A stretch of DNA of 64,000 nt from the NCBI GenBank assembly GCA_963693315.1, contig OY856188.1:156259034-156323033 (forward strand), read 5' to 3'. The notes under the pieces were generated by a model. It did not search any database. It had not been told where the DNA came from and was given only the letters and a program-made list of their open reading frames with translations. Below are positions 13,390 to 24,338 of the stretch, one piece after another; position 1 is the stretch's first letter; each line of letters begins with the position of its first letter. Origin of the DNA: Diogma glabrata. Its lineage: Eukaryota; Arthropoda; Insecta; Diptera; Cylindrotomidae. Both the position numbers and the translations under genes were made by a program.

Positions 13390-14400
13390 TGTCCAAAAAC
13401 GACGTTTTTTGACAACTGGTGGTTGCTGATTTTCATAGTTAGATTGTGAATGGTTCATCTCTATCTGTATGGGTTGATTTTTAATTTTCTTGCAATGTAA
13501 TATTTTTTTAACTGAAATATAAAAAAAAACTAGTGCGGTTAATGTGACGAAGGTGCCGACAATGGCATTTTTATGATGACCATGTTGTTTTGAATTTCTT
13601 CGCTATTTTTTAGTGTCCAGTTACTTAGTGCTGGTAGTTTGATGATGGTGTTTATTGCTAATATGTTCATGTCGTTGTATGGTTGGAGTATTATGTTGTC
13701 TTCTAGAGTAGTCATTATACTTGCATCCGTATATTTTTCGTTGTTTTGTTGTATGTGACAATTTGTATGTGGCAAATTAATTTACTATTGTTTACTGATT
13801 TCTGTTGTGAGCATGTTGATGTCATAATGATTTCGTTTTCTGTTGCTGTATATAAATATTCTGGTAAAATTTGTTCGATTTCTTCGTAGAATGTAGTTTT
13901 TGTTAAGTTACAGAAGGCTGGTTGATTATTGATAATTTGAGGTATACATGAAGTTTTACTTTTGCTGGTTGAATGTTTGTCACAATAATAAATTCCTTCT
14001 ATTTTGTTGCAAGGTTTGGTTATGAATTTATATATGTTTTTGTTAAGGATTACATAGGGTTCAGGAAAATCTAATGCATAGGTTTTATTTATTGGTATTG
14101 CTTTAATAATGTGGAAAGATGGAAATGCCGGATGGAATTAAGGAATTTGGATTGAAAATATTATTTGTCTTTCATTATAGTATGGCTGTAACCATAAAAG
14201 TTCATATAGATACTTTCATCTGATTCAAATTTTACGTTATATTTATTAATATATTTATCAGTTCGTTAAGGTTTAAAATATGTCTCGAAATTAGTTTGAG
14301 TTTTGCCATAATAATAGATTTGGTTATATCGGATAAGTATATATCAAACAATTCAATTAAGTATATTAATAGTTAATATTATTAATAGTTATTTGTTCAG
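13390..14400 (-). pseudogene. env remnants of the errantivirus-like element
   Basis: The interval between the end of integrase and the PPT is where insect errantiviruses carry env. Near 13500-13560 the minus strand encodes a hydrophobic segment (LTALVFFYISV) followed by a basic tail (KKILHCKK), typical of a transmembrane anchor and cytoplasmic tail. An open frame of 78 codons at 13775-13539 lies upstream in another frame. Reading frames are interrupted several times, so no complete envelope glycoprotein is encoded. The assignment rests mainly on position and the membrane anchor; similarity of the upstream part is weak by eye. Confidence 0.55.
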
Positions 14401-14426
14401 TATTAATAGTAATAATAGTTATTTGT

Positions 14427-15143
14427 TCAGAGAGTCTGTCTTGAGCTTGTGGTGTCATTGCGTATCTGTAATAAACGTTTTATTTTAGCTTTGTGTACTT
14501 TCCGTTTATTAGTAACTAACGTTATTTTGTTATTCTTCTTAACTTTATGTTTTTGGAATCTAGGGCTTAATTTATTGCGTCTATTGTCTTGTTCGTATAT
14601 AGTTTCGTTTTCGTAGAATACTGGTGGTGGTATTCTATTTTGGTTTAGTCTATTAATTAATTTTTCTTTTTCTTTCGCATTTCTTGTTGATATTAGATTT
14701 CGTAGTTTGTCATATTCTTGTACATGGTTTTGAAGATATTCTTCAGCCTTTTTGTTATTGGATTTTTCTGGAAATATCTCTTGTTTGGTGTAATGTCCAC
14801 TTTTTAGTTCAAAAGGTGTAAGCTTAGTTACAGAATGAATAGAATTATTATATGTAATTAAAGATTGTTTCATTATTTCGTTAGCACATTTGTTTTTATC
14901 TTGAGAGTAAATAATTCTATAAATTTCTATAAGGGTCGAGTGAAAACGTTCAACAGGTGAATTGCCAGTCGAGCTTTTCGCTGAGGTAAGATGAAGTACT
15001 ATTTTATATAGTGTGCAAAACTGTTTAAATATTATTGATGTAAATTCTACACCTCTGTCCGTTACTATTTTATTCGGAACACCATGATTTGCTATAAAGT
15101 CTTTCATATGGTTTACAACTTCTAATCCATTTGAAATTGTCAT
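14427..15143 (-). pseudogene. pol segment 3: integrase core and C-terminus
   Basis: A 238-codon frame containing the integrase catalytic core. Near the start are GVPNKIVTDRG (second catalytic Asp) and then SPVERFHSTL (catalytic Glu). The first catalytic Asp (HIDIF) lies in the preceding segment, on the other side of an in-frame TAG at about 15191. The C-terminal part is basic and rich in Lys/Asn. The role of the intact family member is to insert the cDNA into the host genome. The stop means this copy cannot make full integrase without readthrough. The first Met shown is internal; the natural frame continues upstream past the stop. Confidence 0.9.
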
Positions 15144-15188
15144 GTGATACGCTATGCCAAATTTTGAAAATTTATCTATTACTGTCAG

Positions 15189-16673
15189 CTACTTGTTATT
15201 ATTTATAGAAAATATGTCTATGTGTAATATTTCTAATGGTCTACTAGGTGTTTCAGAAACTTCAAATTTTAACAACTTTTTGTTTCTATTGTATTTTAAG
15301 GTTTGACAAGTTTCGCATTTGTTTATAATTTGGTTTAGTAGATTTTTCATTTTAGGAAAGTAATATTTTCGCTTGAGTTGTTCTTGGTTTTCTGTTATGC
15401 CACGATGGTTGACGTCTTGGTGTATTTTAGATACTATTTCTTGTTGTCGACAGTTGTCTGTAATGTCCTCGACTAATGTTCTACTGCGAACTATTTTTAG
15501 TTTGTTTTCAGAAAAGTGTTTTCTATAAATTTGGTTTAAGAGTTTAAAGATGTTGTCATTACAAGCAATGCCTGTTAGTTTGTTTGGCTCTATGTATTCT
15601 TTGTACAGTCTGATTAAATTATCTTCGGTAAATTCCTTACACTTAAAATGATATCTTTTCTTTTTTAAAAAGAGTAACTTGAATGTAACTTGCCATTCAG
15701 TAAACTTGTCGTCTAATTCTAGAATTATTTGCGTGTTGAATTCGTTTAACACAGTTTTACTCGTAGGGATAGTCTTATTTTCATCAGTATTTTGAGTCGA
15801 ATCGATTTTTTCTACTGAACTAACTGATTGTTCGTCACTAGTTGAACTATGATTTATTTCCACTTCTGGTTCAAGTCTGGATAATGCATCTGCGTTTGTA
15901 TTTTTGGTTCCTTTTTTGTAGATAATCTCATAATCGAATTCTTCTAATTTCAATCGCCATCTTACAAGTTTAGAATTTGGTTCTTTTAGGGAGAAAAGCC
16001 AAGTCAAAGGCTTGTGGTCAGTCACAATTTTAAATTTTTGTCCGTACAAATATGGTCGGAAGTACTTTGTAGACCAGACGATAGCTAGAAGTTCTTTTTC
16101 TATCGTAGAATAATTTTGTTCTGTTTGTGTAAGTGTACGACTAGCATAACATATAGGTTTATCTGATCCAATAGGACCTTGAGATAGAACAGCGCCTAAT
16201 GCTACATTACTAGCATCTGTTGTGAGTACAAAAGGTTTTGTGAAATCGGGATATTGTAGTATGGGATTGTTGCAAAGTAATTGTTTACAATTTTCGAAGC
16301 ATTTGATGTACTCTGGGCTCAATACAATCTTTTTATCCTTTCTGAGACACTCTGTAATTGGTTTAGTGAGGTTAGCAAAATTATTTATAAACTTTCTATA
16401 ATAACCTAGTAATCCGAGAAAAGATTTAATTTGTTTCTCTGTCTTTGGTATAGGGAAATTTTTTACAGCTTCAATTTTGTCAGGATTGGGTTTAACACCT
16501 TCGGGTGTGACAATGTGTCCAAGAAATGCAACTTCTTTATGTAAAAACTCAGATTTATCGAGTTGTACTTTGAGATTAGCTTTCCTTAGCTGTAAAATAC
16601 TTGATTTAAACTTTCGAGGTGTTCTTGTAGGGATGTAGAGAACACAATGATATCGTCCATGTAGCAAAGACAT
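15189..16673 (-). pseudogene. pol segment 2: RT end, RNase H, integrase N-terminus
   Basis: The frame covers the end of the reverse transcriptase (FLGHIVTPEGVKPNPDK, FLGLLGYYRKFI), RNase H (TTDASNVALGAVLSQ, then ATEN-like SSTIEKELLAIVW, VTDHKPL, NADALSR), a variable linker, and the integrase zinc finger (H-x-H ... CETC near 15310-15420). It ends with the first integrase Asp (HIDIF) and a TAG stop at about 15191. It is out of frame with the protease/RT segment, from which it is separated by a shift near 16600; the first dozens of codons after 16673 are therefore shadow sequence. Confidence 0.92.
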
Positions 16674-17905
16674 ATTTTACCTAGAAGGTCTCTCAAAACG
16701 TTATCCATTACGCGTTGGAAGGTAGATGGAGCATTTTTTAGTCCAAATGGCATGCGAACATATTCGTAGTGGCCGTTGTCGACTGTGAATGCTGTTTTGG
16801 GTATATCTCGAGGGTTTACTTCGATTTGGTGAAAGCCCGATGCAAGATCTAGAGTAGTGAAGTACATACATTTACCTAGTTTGTCTAATATTTCATTTAT
16901 GTTTGGCAGTGGGTAACGATCGTCTATCGTTTGCTCATTTAACTTACGGTAGTCTACCACAAGTCGCCATTTTTCTTTTTCACTAGCATCTGCCTTCTTT
17001 TTTACTATCCAAATTGGTGCTGACCAAGGAGAGTAACTAGGACGAATTATCCCATTTTCTAGCATTTTGTCAATTTGCGTTCTCACTTCTTCCTTGTGGA
17101 TATGCGGGTAGCGATAACTTTTCGTAAATACTGGTTTTTCGTTATTAAGATTGATCTCGTGTCTTACTTGATTTGTAAACGACAGTCGATGTGATTCTTT
17201 AAAGAAGACATCTTCATGTTTTTTACACAGTTTAAAAATTGCTTTTCTTTCTTCAATGTTCAAGTGATTTGTTCTAATAAGTTGGGTGATATCCGTAGAT
17301 TCAGCGGAATCTTTTGATATTACGGATGAATGATTTACTTCAATGTGATAATTATCTCTTAACATTTGTACTTTAACAGGTTGTTCAATTAAAGACATCT
17401 TTTCTTGGTTAGAGAAATTTACTATTTCGACAAATGAATACCAGTTTTTGGCATGGTATATACCCTCAGGTATCACTAATTGTTCTTGTACGTGTACAGG
17501 TTTAATGTATATGTCACCATTTTCAATATCAACAGGGATGCTGATAGTCATTTTCGTTCTTGGTGGAACGGTATAGTTTTTCGAGATAAAATTAGGTTTA
17601 AATATTAATGGAATTGAAATGTTCTCAGTTTCTAATAACGATTTTTGAAAATCTAATTTTATATTAAGCTTTTGCATAATTTCTAATCCTATGAGTCCAT
17701 CAAAGTAGTTATGGAATTTAAAGACTAAGAAATCTAAAGGTTCTTTAGTTTTGAGTTCCATTAAACCGTTAATGGTTACTTGACTTGTTATCTCGTGAGT
17801 TTGAAAAAGAGTTTTTACTAGAACAGGCTCAATGGTTTTGATCCGTGTAGGATGTACATGTTTTGGGTCTATAAATGACTTATTGGCTCCTGTATCTATG
17901 AGCAT
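16586..17905 (-). pseudogene. pol segment 1: protease and reverse transcriptase
   Basis: The retroviral aspartic protease motif LIDTGANKSFID lies at the very start of the open frame, and in-frame codons upstream suggest pol begins earlier by frameshift from gag. The RT palm follows: APIWIVKKK, WRLVVDYRKLN, FTTLDLASGFHQI, MPFGLKNAPSTFQR, and the catalytic YMDD box near 16655. The frame is lost at about 16600 shortly after YMDDIIVFS, so RT is interrupted between fingers/palm and thumb. pol lies in the -1 frame relative to gag, matching the family's usual gag-pol frameshift expression. Confidence 0.93.
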
Positions 17906-17976
17906 TTTTAATGTAGTATGTGGGTTTAATTTAATATGAATATATGGTAAATAAAACGATTGATGAGAATTTAGTG

Positions 17977-19161
17977 TTATATATCCAATGGGGTTTCCGA
18001 GGCTTGTTCCTGAAAATTTTGATCATCTATTTCTTGATTTTCTAAAAAGACTGTTTCGTCTAAAGTGTCATCTAAGTTTGGAAAATAATTATAGCTCTCT
18101 GGAGAAACGTCTACATCGTTTTCGTCAATAATATTCGAAGTGGGATTTTCCAAGTTGAACAGCTCTTGACTGTGGAATCTAGGTGGTCCTGTAGTTTGAA
18201 AATAATTTGATCTATTATACCCAAAATTAATAGGTTGAAAATTGGTTGGTTGTTTAAATTTGTTTTGATTAGAATTTGTATCCATAGGCTCAATTTTCCT
18301 GTTTGTTTGTTGAGGTTTAGGTTGTAATGGAGGATTCCATTTCGAATTAGGATTTTGTGGAAATGTTTGTCTAAAATTTTGATTAGAAAACGGGTTCTGA
18401 TTGTAATATTGATTTTGTGGTTTGCCAAAATGATTTACTTGTAATCTAGGCTGGAATGAATTTGGAATGTGTCTATGCGGTGCAGTGAATTGTTGATACG
18501 GTTGAATTATCCGTTTAGGAGGTAATGATGGAATGTGGTGTGTATTATTACGTTGTTTAATGTAATGCATGTTTTGTTCACTTATGCATAAAGAAAATGC
18601 ATCACCTATAGTTTTTGGTTGCCATGCTCTAATCATGGATCCAAGGGGTTCTCTGAGTCCTACGAGATATGTAGCTAGACACATTTCTTTGTATAAACTT
18701 TGTTTAACTATTTGAGATGATACTGACTTTTCATTCAATTTAACATGATTTAATATTGTAGACTGGATATCAATAATTTTAGAAAAATATTTTTCTACTG
18801 TATCTTGTCCTTGGTAGATAAGATGTAAGTCTCTTATAAGGCTAGTCTCGTTTCGTTTGTCTGCATAATGAGTGGTAAGGTTTTCTTTAATACTGTTCCA
18901 ATTTAATTGAGTTCCATACATAGTAAGTATTTCGTCGGCTTCTCCAGTAATTTTATTACGGATTGCTCGAAGAAAGGTCGTGGGAATAAGTCCATTTTCT
19001 AAAATCTGTGAACAACTTGTAATTATTTCGTCTACGTTGTCTATAAAGTCATATAATGTATGTCTACTACCTTCATATTTAGGTAAGTCTTTAATAACAT
19101 CAGGAATTTTTAATGCGTTTACTAAACTAGTCACTTTTTCAATAGTCATTTTTTCTGTCAT
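17977..19161 (-). CDS. gag: gag polyprotein (394 aa), intact frame
   Basis: An open frame of 394 codons in the position of gag, upstream of pol. The N-terminal half is helical and capsid-like (for example DLPKYEGSRHTLYDFI and LREPLGSMIRAW). The C-terminal third is rich in Gln, Asn, Pro and Phe, followed by an acidic tail. No CCHC zinc knuckle is visible, as in other insect gypsy-type Gag proteins, where a basic Q/N-rich segment serves instead. The product would form virus-like particles and package the RNA. It is the only undamaged ORF of this element. The ATG at 19161 is the first in frame; a nearby MTIEK Met could also be used. Confidence 0.9.
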   Translation of the reverse strand: MTEKMTIEKVTSLVNALKIPDVIKDLPKYEGSRHTLYDFIDNVDEIITSCSQILENGLIPTTFLRAIRNKITGEADEILTMYGTQLNWNSIKENLTTHYADKRNETSLIRDLHLIYQGQDTVEKYFSKIIDIQSTILNHVKLNEKSVSSQIVKQSLYKEMCLATYLVGLREPLGSMIRAWQPKTIGDAFSLCISEQNMHYIKQRNNTHHIPSLPPKRIIQPYQQFTAPHRHIPNSFQPRLQVNHFGKPQNQYYNQNPFSNQNFRQTFPQNPNSKWNPPLQPKPQQTNRKIEPMDTNSNQNKFKQPTNFQPINFGYNRSNYFQTTGPPRFHSQELFNLENPTSNIIDENDVDVSPESYNYFPNLDDTLDETVFLENQEIDDQNFQEQASETPLDI

Positions 19162-19276
19162 TTTAAAATTTAAATTAATATTATCACTTTTTAATTTGTT
19201 ATTATAATTTTAAATTTGATTTGTTTTATTATTTTTGAAATAAATTTCTTTTAAATTATTTGAACCTTTACAACTA

Positions 19277-19818
19277 ATTCCATATACCGTGGAATAATTA
19301 AATTTATTTTAAATTATTTAAAACTTTGAAATTATTTCCATATACCGTGGAATAATTAAATTTATTTTAAAATATTTGAACTTTGAAACTATTTCCATAT
19401 ACCGTGGAATAATTAAATTTATTTTAAATAATTTGAAACTTGAAACTATTTCCATATACCGTGGAATAATTACAACTTTCTTCTATTATTAAATTTAAAA
19501 CTTATTGGTAATTTTACTGACTCCATAAACCGTGGAATCGTTATTACTAATATTTAAATGAGACTTATTATGGCTACTATTTACGTTGGGATATGAAAAG
19601 GATTTTAACATATAAAATTCACTCACCAGGCAACTAACAATAGTATGATGTTCATGTAGGTAGCGGCTCAGCAATTCAGCAATCTGGATGATGTTTTGAT
19701 GACTCGATATACCGTCGATAATCACTATAACTATCACTTTACTGTTTACTGTTATTAAGAACAATTATTTTTTAATCTACGTTAAGGTACTTTCACTACC
19801 ACTGATATACCGTCAGTG
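19277..19818 (-). repeat. Array of seven hairpins sharing one loop in the gag leader
   Basis: Seven inverted repeats share the 7-nt core TATACCG on the plus strand (TAAACCG in one), which is CGGTATA in the RNA sense. Cores lie at 19283, 19341, 19398, 19455, 19526, 19708 and 19806. The flanking arms are complementary but differ: TTCCA/TGGAA (four copies), TCCA/TGGA, TCGA/TCGA and CACTGA/TCAGTG. The first four sit in direct repeats of about 58 bp; the last three are in unrelated context. The location is between primer-binding site and gag. Function unknown; a packaging signal, protein-binding site or translation element are all possible. Confidence 0.8.
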
Positions 19819-19900
19819 TGGATTTATTTTAAAATATTTCCCGAAATATGCACTAAAAAACGCGTGTTTTAAATAAAAATTTTCTTAAAAAAACCGCGTT

Positions 19901-19918
19901 GGATATTAAAAAATATCC
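19901..19918 (-). other. Hairpin just downstream of the primer-binding site
   Basis: A perfect 7-bp stem (GGATATT / AATATCC) with a 4-base loop, next to the PBS in the transcript. Possibly part of the reverse-transcription initiation structure. Confidence 0.55.
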
Positions 19919-19934
19919 GCTATCAACTGCGCCA
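19917..19934 (-). promoter_or_regulatory. Primer-binding site
   Basis: The minus strand reads TGGCGCAGTTGATAGCGG immediately after the 5' LTR. TGGCGCAGT is typical of tRNA-primed insect gypsy/17.6-type elements. It fixes the inner edge of the 5' LTR at about 19935. The priming tRNA cannot be named with certainty; Ser is likely by analogy. Confidence 0.85.
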
Positions 19935-20552
19935 ATTAGATTCTACTCTAATAAAAACTTTTAAAAAAAACAATTATTTATTTTAATTTTAATTTTAATT
20001 AAAAAATTTATTTAATTTTAAAAGAAAGAAGTTAACACTTCAAAAGCCACAATAAATCTAAAATCTTATTTCTAAAATATATCTTTCAATAATTATTTGG
20101 GTGATGCAATAATATGCATCACGATAAAAAATAATTTTGTTTGTTTGATTCTCAAAACAATTTTTCTTTAGTAACTTAAAGAATAATATGAGAAATGCAA
20201 AATTGCATTTCGATAAGATAAATTTTGTTTTATTTTATAATATTTTGATCTTAATAAATTTATAAGAATTTACTGTTTACATTTTGTGAAAAATATTATC
20301 TTTTGTTATTTAATCATTTTCTGGAATTCAAATATTTAAATGTTTTGGAAATAAAATATGTCTGAGAATCTTGTTGTTTAATAATTGGAAAACTTATTAA
20401 TAAAATTACTGATAAAGAAACATGCATTATGGTATAACTAATATAACTAACATAACTATCTAGGGTTGTGTCATATGACATTGACAGATGCATATGACAG
20501 AAATACAAATGACATAATTATTGATGTTATGTTGCAGTCTGCGGATGTAACT
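19935..20552 (-). repeat. 5' LTR (about 618 bp)
   Basis: Starts AGTTACATCC at 20552 (minus strand) and ends just before the PBS at about 19935. The distal part is nearly identical to the 3' LTR at 13060-13373. The outer flank is CGGG; no target duplication can be confirmed because the other LTR end is lost. Confidence 0.88.
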
Positions 20553-21140
20553 CGGGCGTTATGAATTCATAATGTCCTCTCATAACGCCCCGGTTTTTAT
20601 GAATGTGTTTATATATCGCGTTTCTAAGACATTATAACAACTTTATATCATTGTGAACCATAAATACTTTAAGGAATGATTTGTAGATAAATTTTCAGAT
20701 TATGTTAGATTTTTTCACTTGTTGCACAAGATAGATGAATTTATTTTTGTTTAAAACAGTGACATTCCAATAACAATTGAACAGTTAGACCTTAACAAGG
20801 TGAACTTGTTTTTGTTCTTAATTTAATGAATCAAAATCTGAATCACATAAACAGTTTGAAAAATCAAACTCACTTTAAATAACTTTTAGATTAATAAAAT
20901 AAAATAAAATAATAATAAAAATAAAATTTACATATATTAAAATTTTAAATATTTTTTGAAGAAAAATTTAATTTTATATTTCTTCATTTTTTATTATATT
21001 CAACACTATATGTAATTTAGTTTGTAATTATTATTTTTTTTGTGTATTCAAAGTCGTGTGTTCCCCGCAACACACAACGATCGAATGAATGTTTATGTAT
21101 ATGTTAGTTTTTCCACAACCTCTTTCCACACATTTAAAGG
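20553..21140. other. AT-rich stretch, no gene recognised
   Basis: Flanking sequence of the retroelement. A short palindromic GGGCGTTATGAATTCATAATG is seen at 20554-20575. Nothing else was recognised. Confidence 0.4.
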
Positions 21141-21350
21141 AGGCCATGGGTAAAATTGTTTTGGAAGACCTGGCCCAAGCCTTATTAGCCAGACTTGGCC
21201 TAAGCCTGGTTTGCCAGACTTGGCCCCAGGACATTAGTCCAAACTTGGTCCATGCTTGGGCTGTTTGAAAATATTAAGCCAGGCCCAAGCCCCAAAAGCT
21301 GTGGCGCGGGCTTGGTCCAGGCTTGGGCCAAAAGCTTTTGATTACCCGGG
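21141..21350. repeat. Short GC-rich element with GGCCCAAGCC repeats
   Basis: A 210-bp island, strikingly GC-rich against its surroundings, containing many variants of GGCCCAAGCCTGG in both orientations. The ends are inversely related (CATGGGTAA... at 21145 against ...TTACCCGGG at 21350). A non-autonomous DNA element is likely. Confidence 0.5.
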
Positions 21351-21477
21351 ATAAAGAAAATAAAGTGAGAGTCACATTAGTTATAGTATTTTTCGTGTTT
21401 CAGATAGCTATATCAACACTACTTTTTAGTTTATTATAAATAGTGCTCCACCAATTTCACTACACATTCAATTTTGT

Positions 21478-23450
21478 TGTTGTAGCGATGGGTTTGGTGC
21501 TAATCATCCGGCTCCATGTCCAGGTTCAGGAACTCTGCTACTGCCCTTGGACGGTACCACAAATCTTCCTTCGTCAGGTGGGCTACATTTTCAGGACAAT
21601 TGAATAGGTGGTCTACATTGTGCGGCGTGGTCTCACATGCGGGACACTTATCAATAATTTAAGGTTCAATTCTGCTCATATAGTTATTTAGAATGCGTGA
21701 CCAACCAGATCTTAGTTGAGCTAGGACGGATCTGGTGCTACGTGGTAGTTGGACCTCTTCGACAGCGACGTTTGGTGACTTTCCTTTTAGAACACGATTT
21801 AGAGTATAGTTCCTTATTGCGTTTTCAAGCGTATTGGTGTAACCTGGCTATTTCTGACATCTTGCAGAAAGCATCTTGCTGTCCTCCTTATGTTTCTAGG
21901 TGCGGTTCGATCGTAGTTAAGGTGTCATTGGAAGGATGTTGCTCTTTGTGACAGGCCAATAGATATTTTTTGGTTAGCATTTCATTATGTTCACGGACCG
22001 GCAATATGTTACATTCCTAGTACAAGTGATCGGTGAGCCATCAAATTACATCTGGTTGCAGTTCGCAAGGCAGCATTTTGTGATGTTTTTTAACTTATTC
22101 CAGCGAGTGTTAGCAGCTTGGGTGGTCCATATGGGTGCAACATAATTTATAATAGGTCTTCCTATTGCCTTGTAAGTTAATATTATGGTGTTTTTATCTT
22201 AGGCCCACGAACTACCCGCTAGTACTTGCAATGCGTTATTCCTGTTTTTCAATTTAAAGTTTATTTGTTGTGCATGAGCATTGATTTGAAGCAGTTGGAA
22301 TAAGTATGATGCCGGAATAAGCATGTTGTCTATGCACATGCTTAGTGTTGAATTTATCTCCTTCGTCCATGTGGTGAAAAGTGTAGAAGGGGATTTTTCA
22401 GTGGAAAATTTTAGTTTTGTGGTTTTAAACCAATCATTCAGAATATTAAGGTAGAAGGTATTCAGCTTATTTGTGAGTTGTTGCAGGTTATTTCCTGTTG
22501 CAAGCACTGTCTAGTCGTCTGCATATGACACGATGGTTATTCCTTCTGGTGGGGTAGGCAAACTGCTTAAGTAGAGATTGAATAATGTTGGTGAGAGAAC
22601 TCCGCCTTGTTGAACTACTTGTCTTAGCACTCTCATTTTGAACCTGCAGTTGTGGAACTCAACGTATGTTTGGCGACCTCTAAGGTAGTTGAACATCCAA
22701 CGCTTCATTAAACCTGGCAAATTAGTATTGAAGATATCATCTAATAGAGCAGCGTGCGAAACTGTTGGTGTGGCGCCAAATTGCAGGATCTTGTCAGCTG
22801 AGGGAGCAGAGAAGTGCTTTGATAAGTTTTGCGACCGATAAAAGGATAGATATTGCTCTGTAAGACTCTGTCTTTTCTTCAGGTTTTTCTGGTTTTAAAA
22901 TGGGGCTGATTCTGGCCGTTTTCCAGATATTTGGTATCTGTAGATTATTTAAACATGTATTGAGTGTAGTAGTGTTGTAGTTCAATCCTTTGGGTCCGAT
23001 GTGTTTGAGCATAATGGCTGCGATGCCATCGGGTCCTTTGGCTTTTGATGGTTTACTTTTTTTTATTGCATTCTCCACTTCTTCTTCGGAAAATATGATA
23101 TCCTCCAAGTTGTCAGTGTTAAGTTTGCGCAGGTGTCTCAATGCTGATCTTGTGTCTTTCTCATGTTTCACTAACTGAATGTTAAATTTGTTTGCGTAAT
23201 TTCCTGTAGTATTTAGTTTTCAATTGGAATATCGTCGAAGGAGATCATGCAATTATTTTGTGGTGACCTTCCAAAGATTTTTACTAGTACCCAGGTCTCT
23301 TTTACTCACTAACTCTCTCCATTTATTTCTTTTATGACCCGTGACCAACTTGTTAATTCGCTTGTTCAGGTCCGGAATTCTGGAGTCGGCTTGATCTGCT
23401 TTACGGATGCCATATCTTTGAGTAGACACGCGTGTGTACACGCTTCATGA
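21478..23450 (-). mobile_element. Jockey-clade non-LTR retrotransposon, 5'-truncated
   Basis: Minus-strand element lacking ORF1 and endonuclease. It begins in the region upstream of the RT (about 23441) and runs through RT to a C-terminal Cys-rich motif and stop at 21500. 5' truncation is usual for non-LTR insertions. RT and Cys motif order match Jockey-clade elements of flies. Confidence 0.82.
21500..23441 (-). pseudogene. Jockey-like ORF2 (reverse transcriptase), broken
   Basis: Pieces in order: pre-RT segment (LNKRINKLVTGHKRNKW, about 23300), RT fingers (SKPSKAKGPDGI near 23040; WKTARISPILKP near 22905), palm (QGGVLSPTLFN near 22590) with the catalytic YADD at about 22511-22522, thumb and following region to 22199, and a final zinc-finger-like CPACETTPHNVDHLFNCP at about 21590-21645 ending in a stop at 21500. 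Damage includes an in-frame TAG directly after YADD (22508-22510) and shifts between 22794 and 22720 and after 22199. It is not functional. Confidence 0.85.
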
Positions 23451-24338
23451 CTACACATTCAATCAACAGTAGTACTAATCGATCTATTGCACTACAAACT
23501 GCACTGCAGTTCTACACTACAACGGCACCGATGTCAAAACAACACCCAGTAGAATTTTATAACCTAAAAACTCCTTCTTTGACAGATAGTACATATTTTA
23601 TTTCAAAACCCTCAATACAGGTATTTAGCAGAGAAAATTAAAAAACATGTTTGCGATATAAAAAAAATAAAAATAGTTATTTATTGTACAAGATGATAAA
23701 ATTGCACTTTATCTTCGAGAGCATCTAGATAATAATAAGCATAATAAGCATCGAGAAGATAATGAAATTTTATCATCGTGTGGAATAAAACTTTTTTTTC
23801 TATAGCAATTGGTAAAGAAGACCAAAAAATGAAGAAAAATCAATAATGAATTTAATTTAAAAGTGTCAGGAAAAAACAGATTCACGAAAAAATGAGAATA
23901 GGTGGCTTTGATAACTTTTTGAGTTTTATAAACAAACAAACAAATCAATATTTTTTTTGTTTTTTGCAAAAACTGAATTTGAAAATTATATAGTTTGGAT
24001 TTGTGTATATGTGCGATATTACAGAAGGAAACTGCCTTCTGATGTGGAAGAGGAGGCTTCAGAGGTAATTCGTAGATTGCCTGAAATTTTGAATTGTCTG
24101 GAAAATTACGGATGGTACATAACAGAGAATATCTGTGCTTTCAAAAATGGAAAAACTTGAAGAATATTAACAGCAAAATACTTATATCAAAATACTTTAT
24201 CTACCCTTGCTGTTAAAGTGCTACTTTATCTACCCTTGATGTTAAAGTGTTACTTTTCCCTCTAATTTTAGTTGATAATAGCACGTTTTAACAGTTGCTA
24301 TAGAAAAAAAAACTTGTTTCAACAATTTTTTACTACTA
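23451..24338. other. AT-rich stretch with one unexplained small ORF
   Basis: A plus-strand frame at 23957-24160 (67 codons) encodes a charged segment (LPSDVEEEASEVIRRLPEI) that I do not recognise and cannot support as a gene. Just downstream is a tandem duplication of TACTTTATCTACCCTTG-type units (about 24190-24255). Confidence 0.35.

Larger units (their letters stand above)
13060..20552 (-). mobile_element. Errantivirus-like (gypsy/17.6-type) LTR retroelement
   Basis: A Ty3/gypsy-class element on the minus strand with the order 5' LTR (20552-19935), primer-binding site, long leader with hairpins, gag, pol (protease, RT, RNase H, integrase), env remnants, polypurine tract, truncated 3' LTR. 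The order and env traces match insect errantiviruses. gag is open. pol has one frameshift and one stop, and env is fragmentary. The two LTRs differ at one position in about 310 shared bases, so the insertion is young. The 3' LTR is cut by a palindrome. Confidence 0.92.

Noticed and set aside
19283..19461. Leader repeats as Su(Hw) insulator sites like those in Drosophila gypsy
   Set aside because: The repeated core TATACCG with flanking inverted arms does not contain the TGCATA-type Su(Hw) motif.
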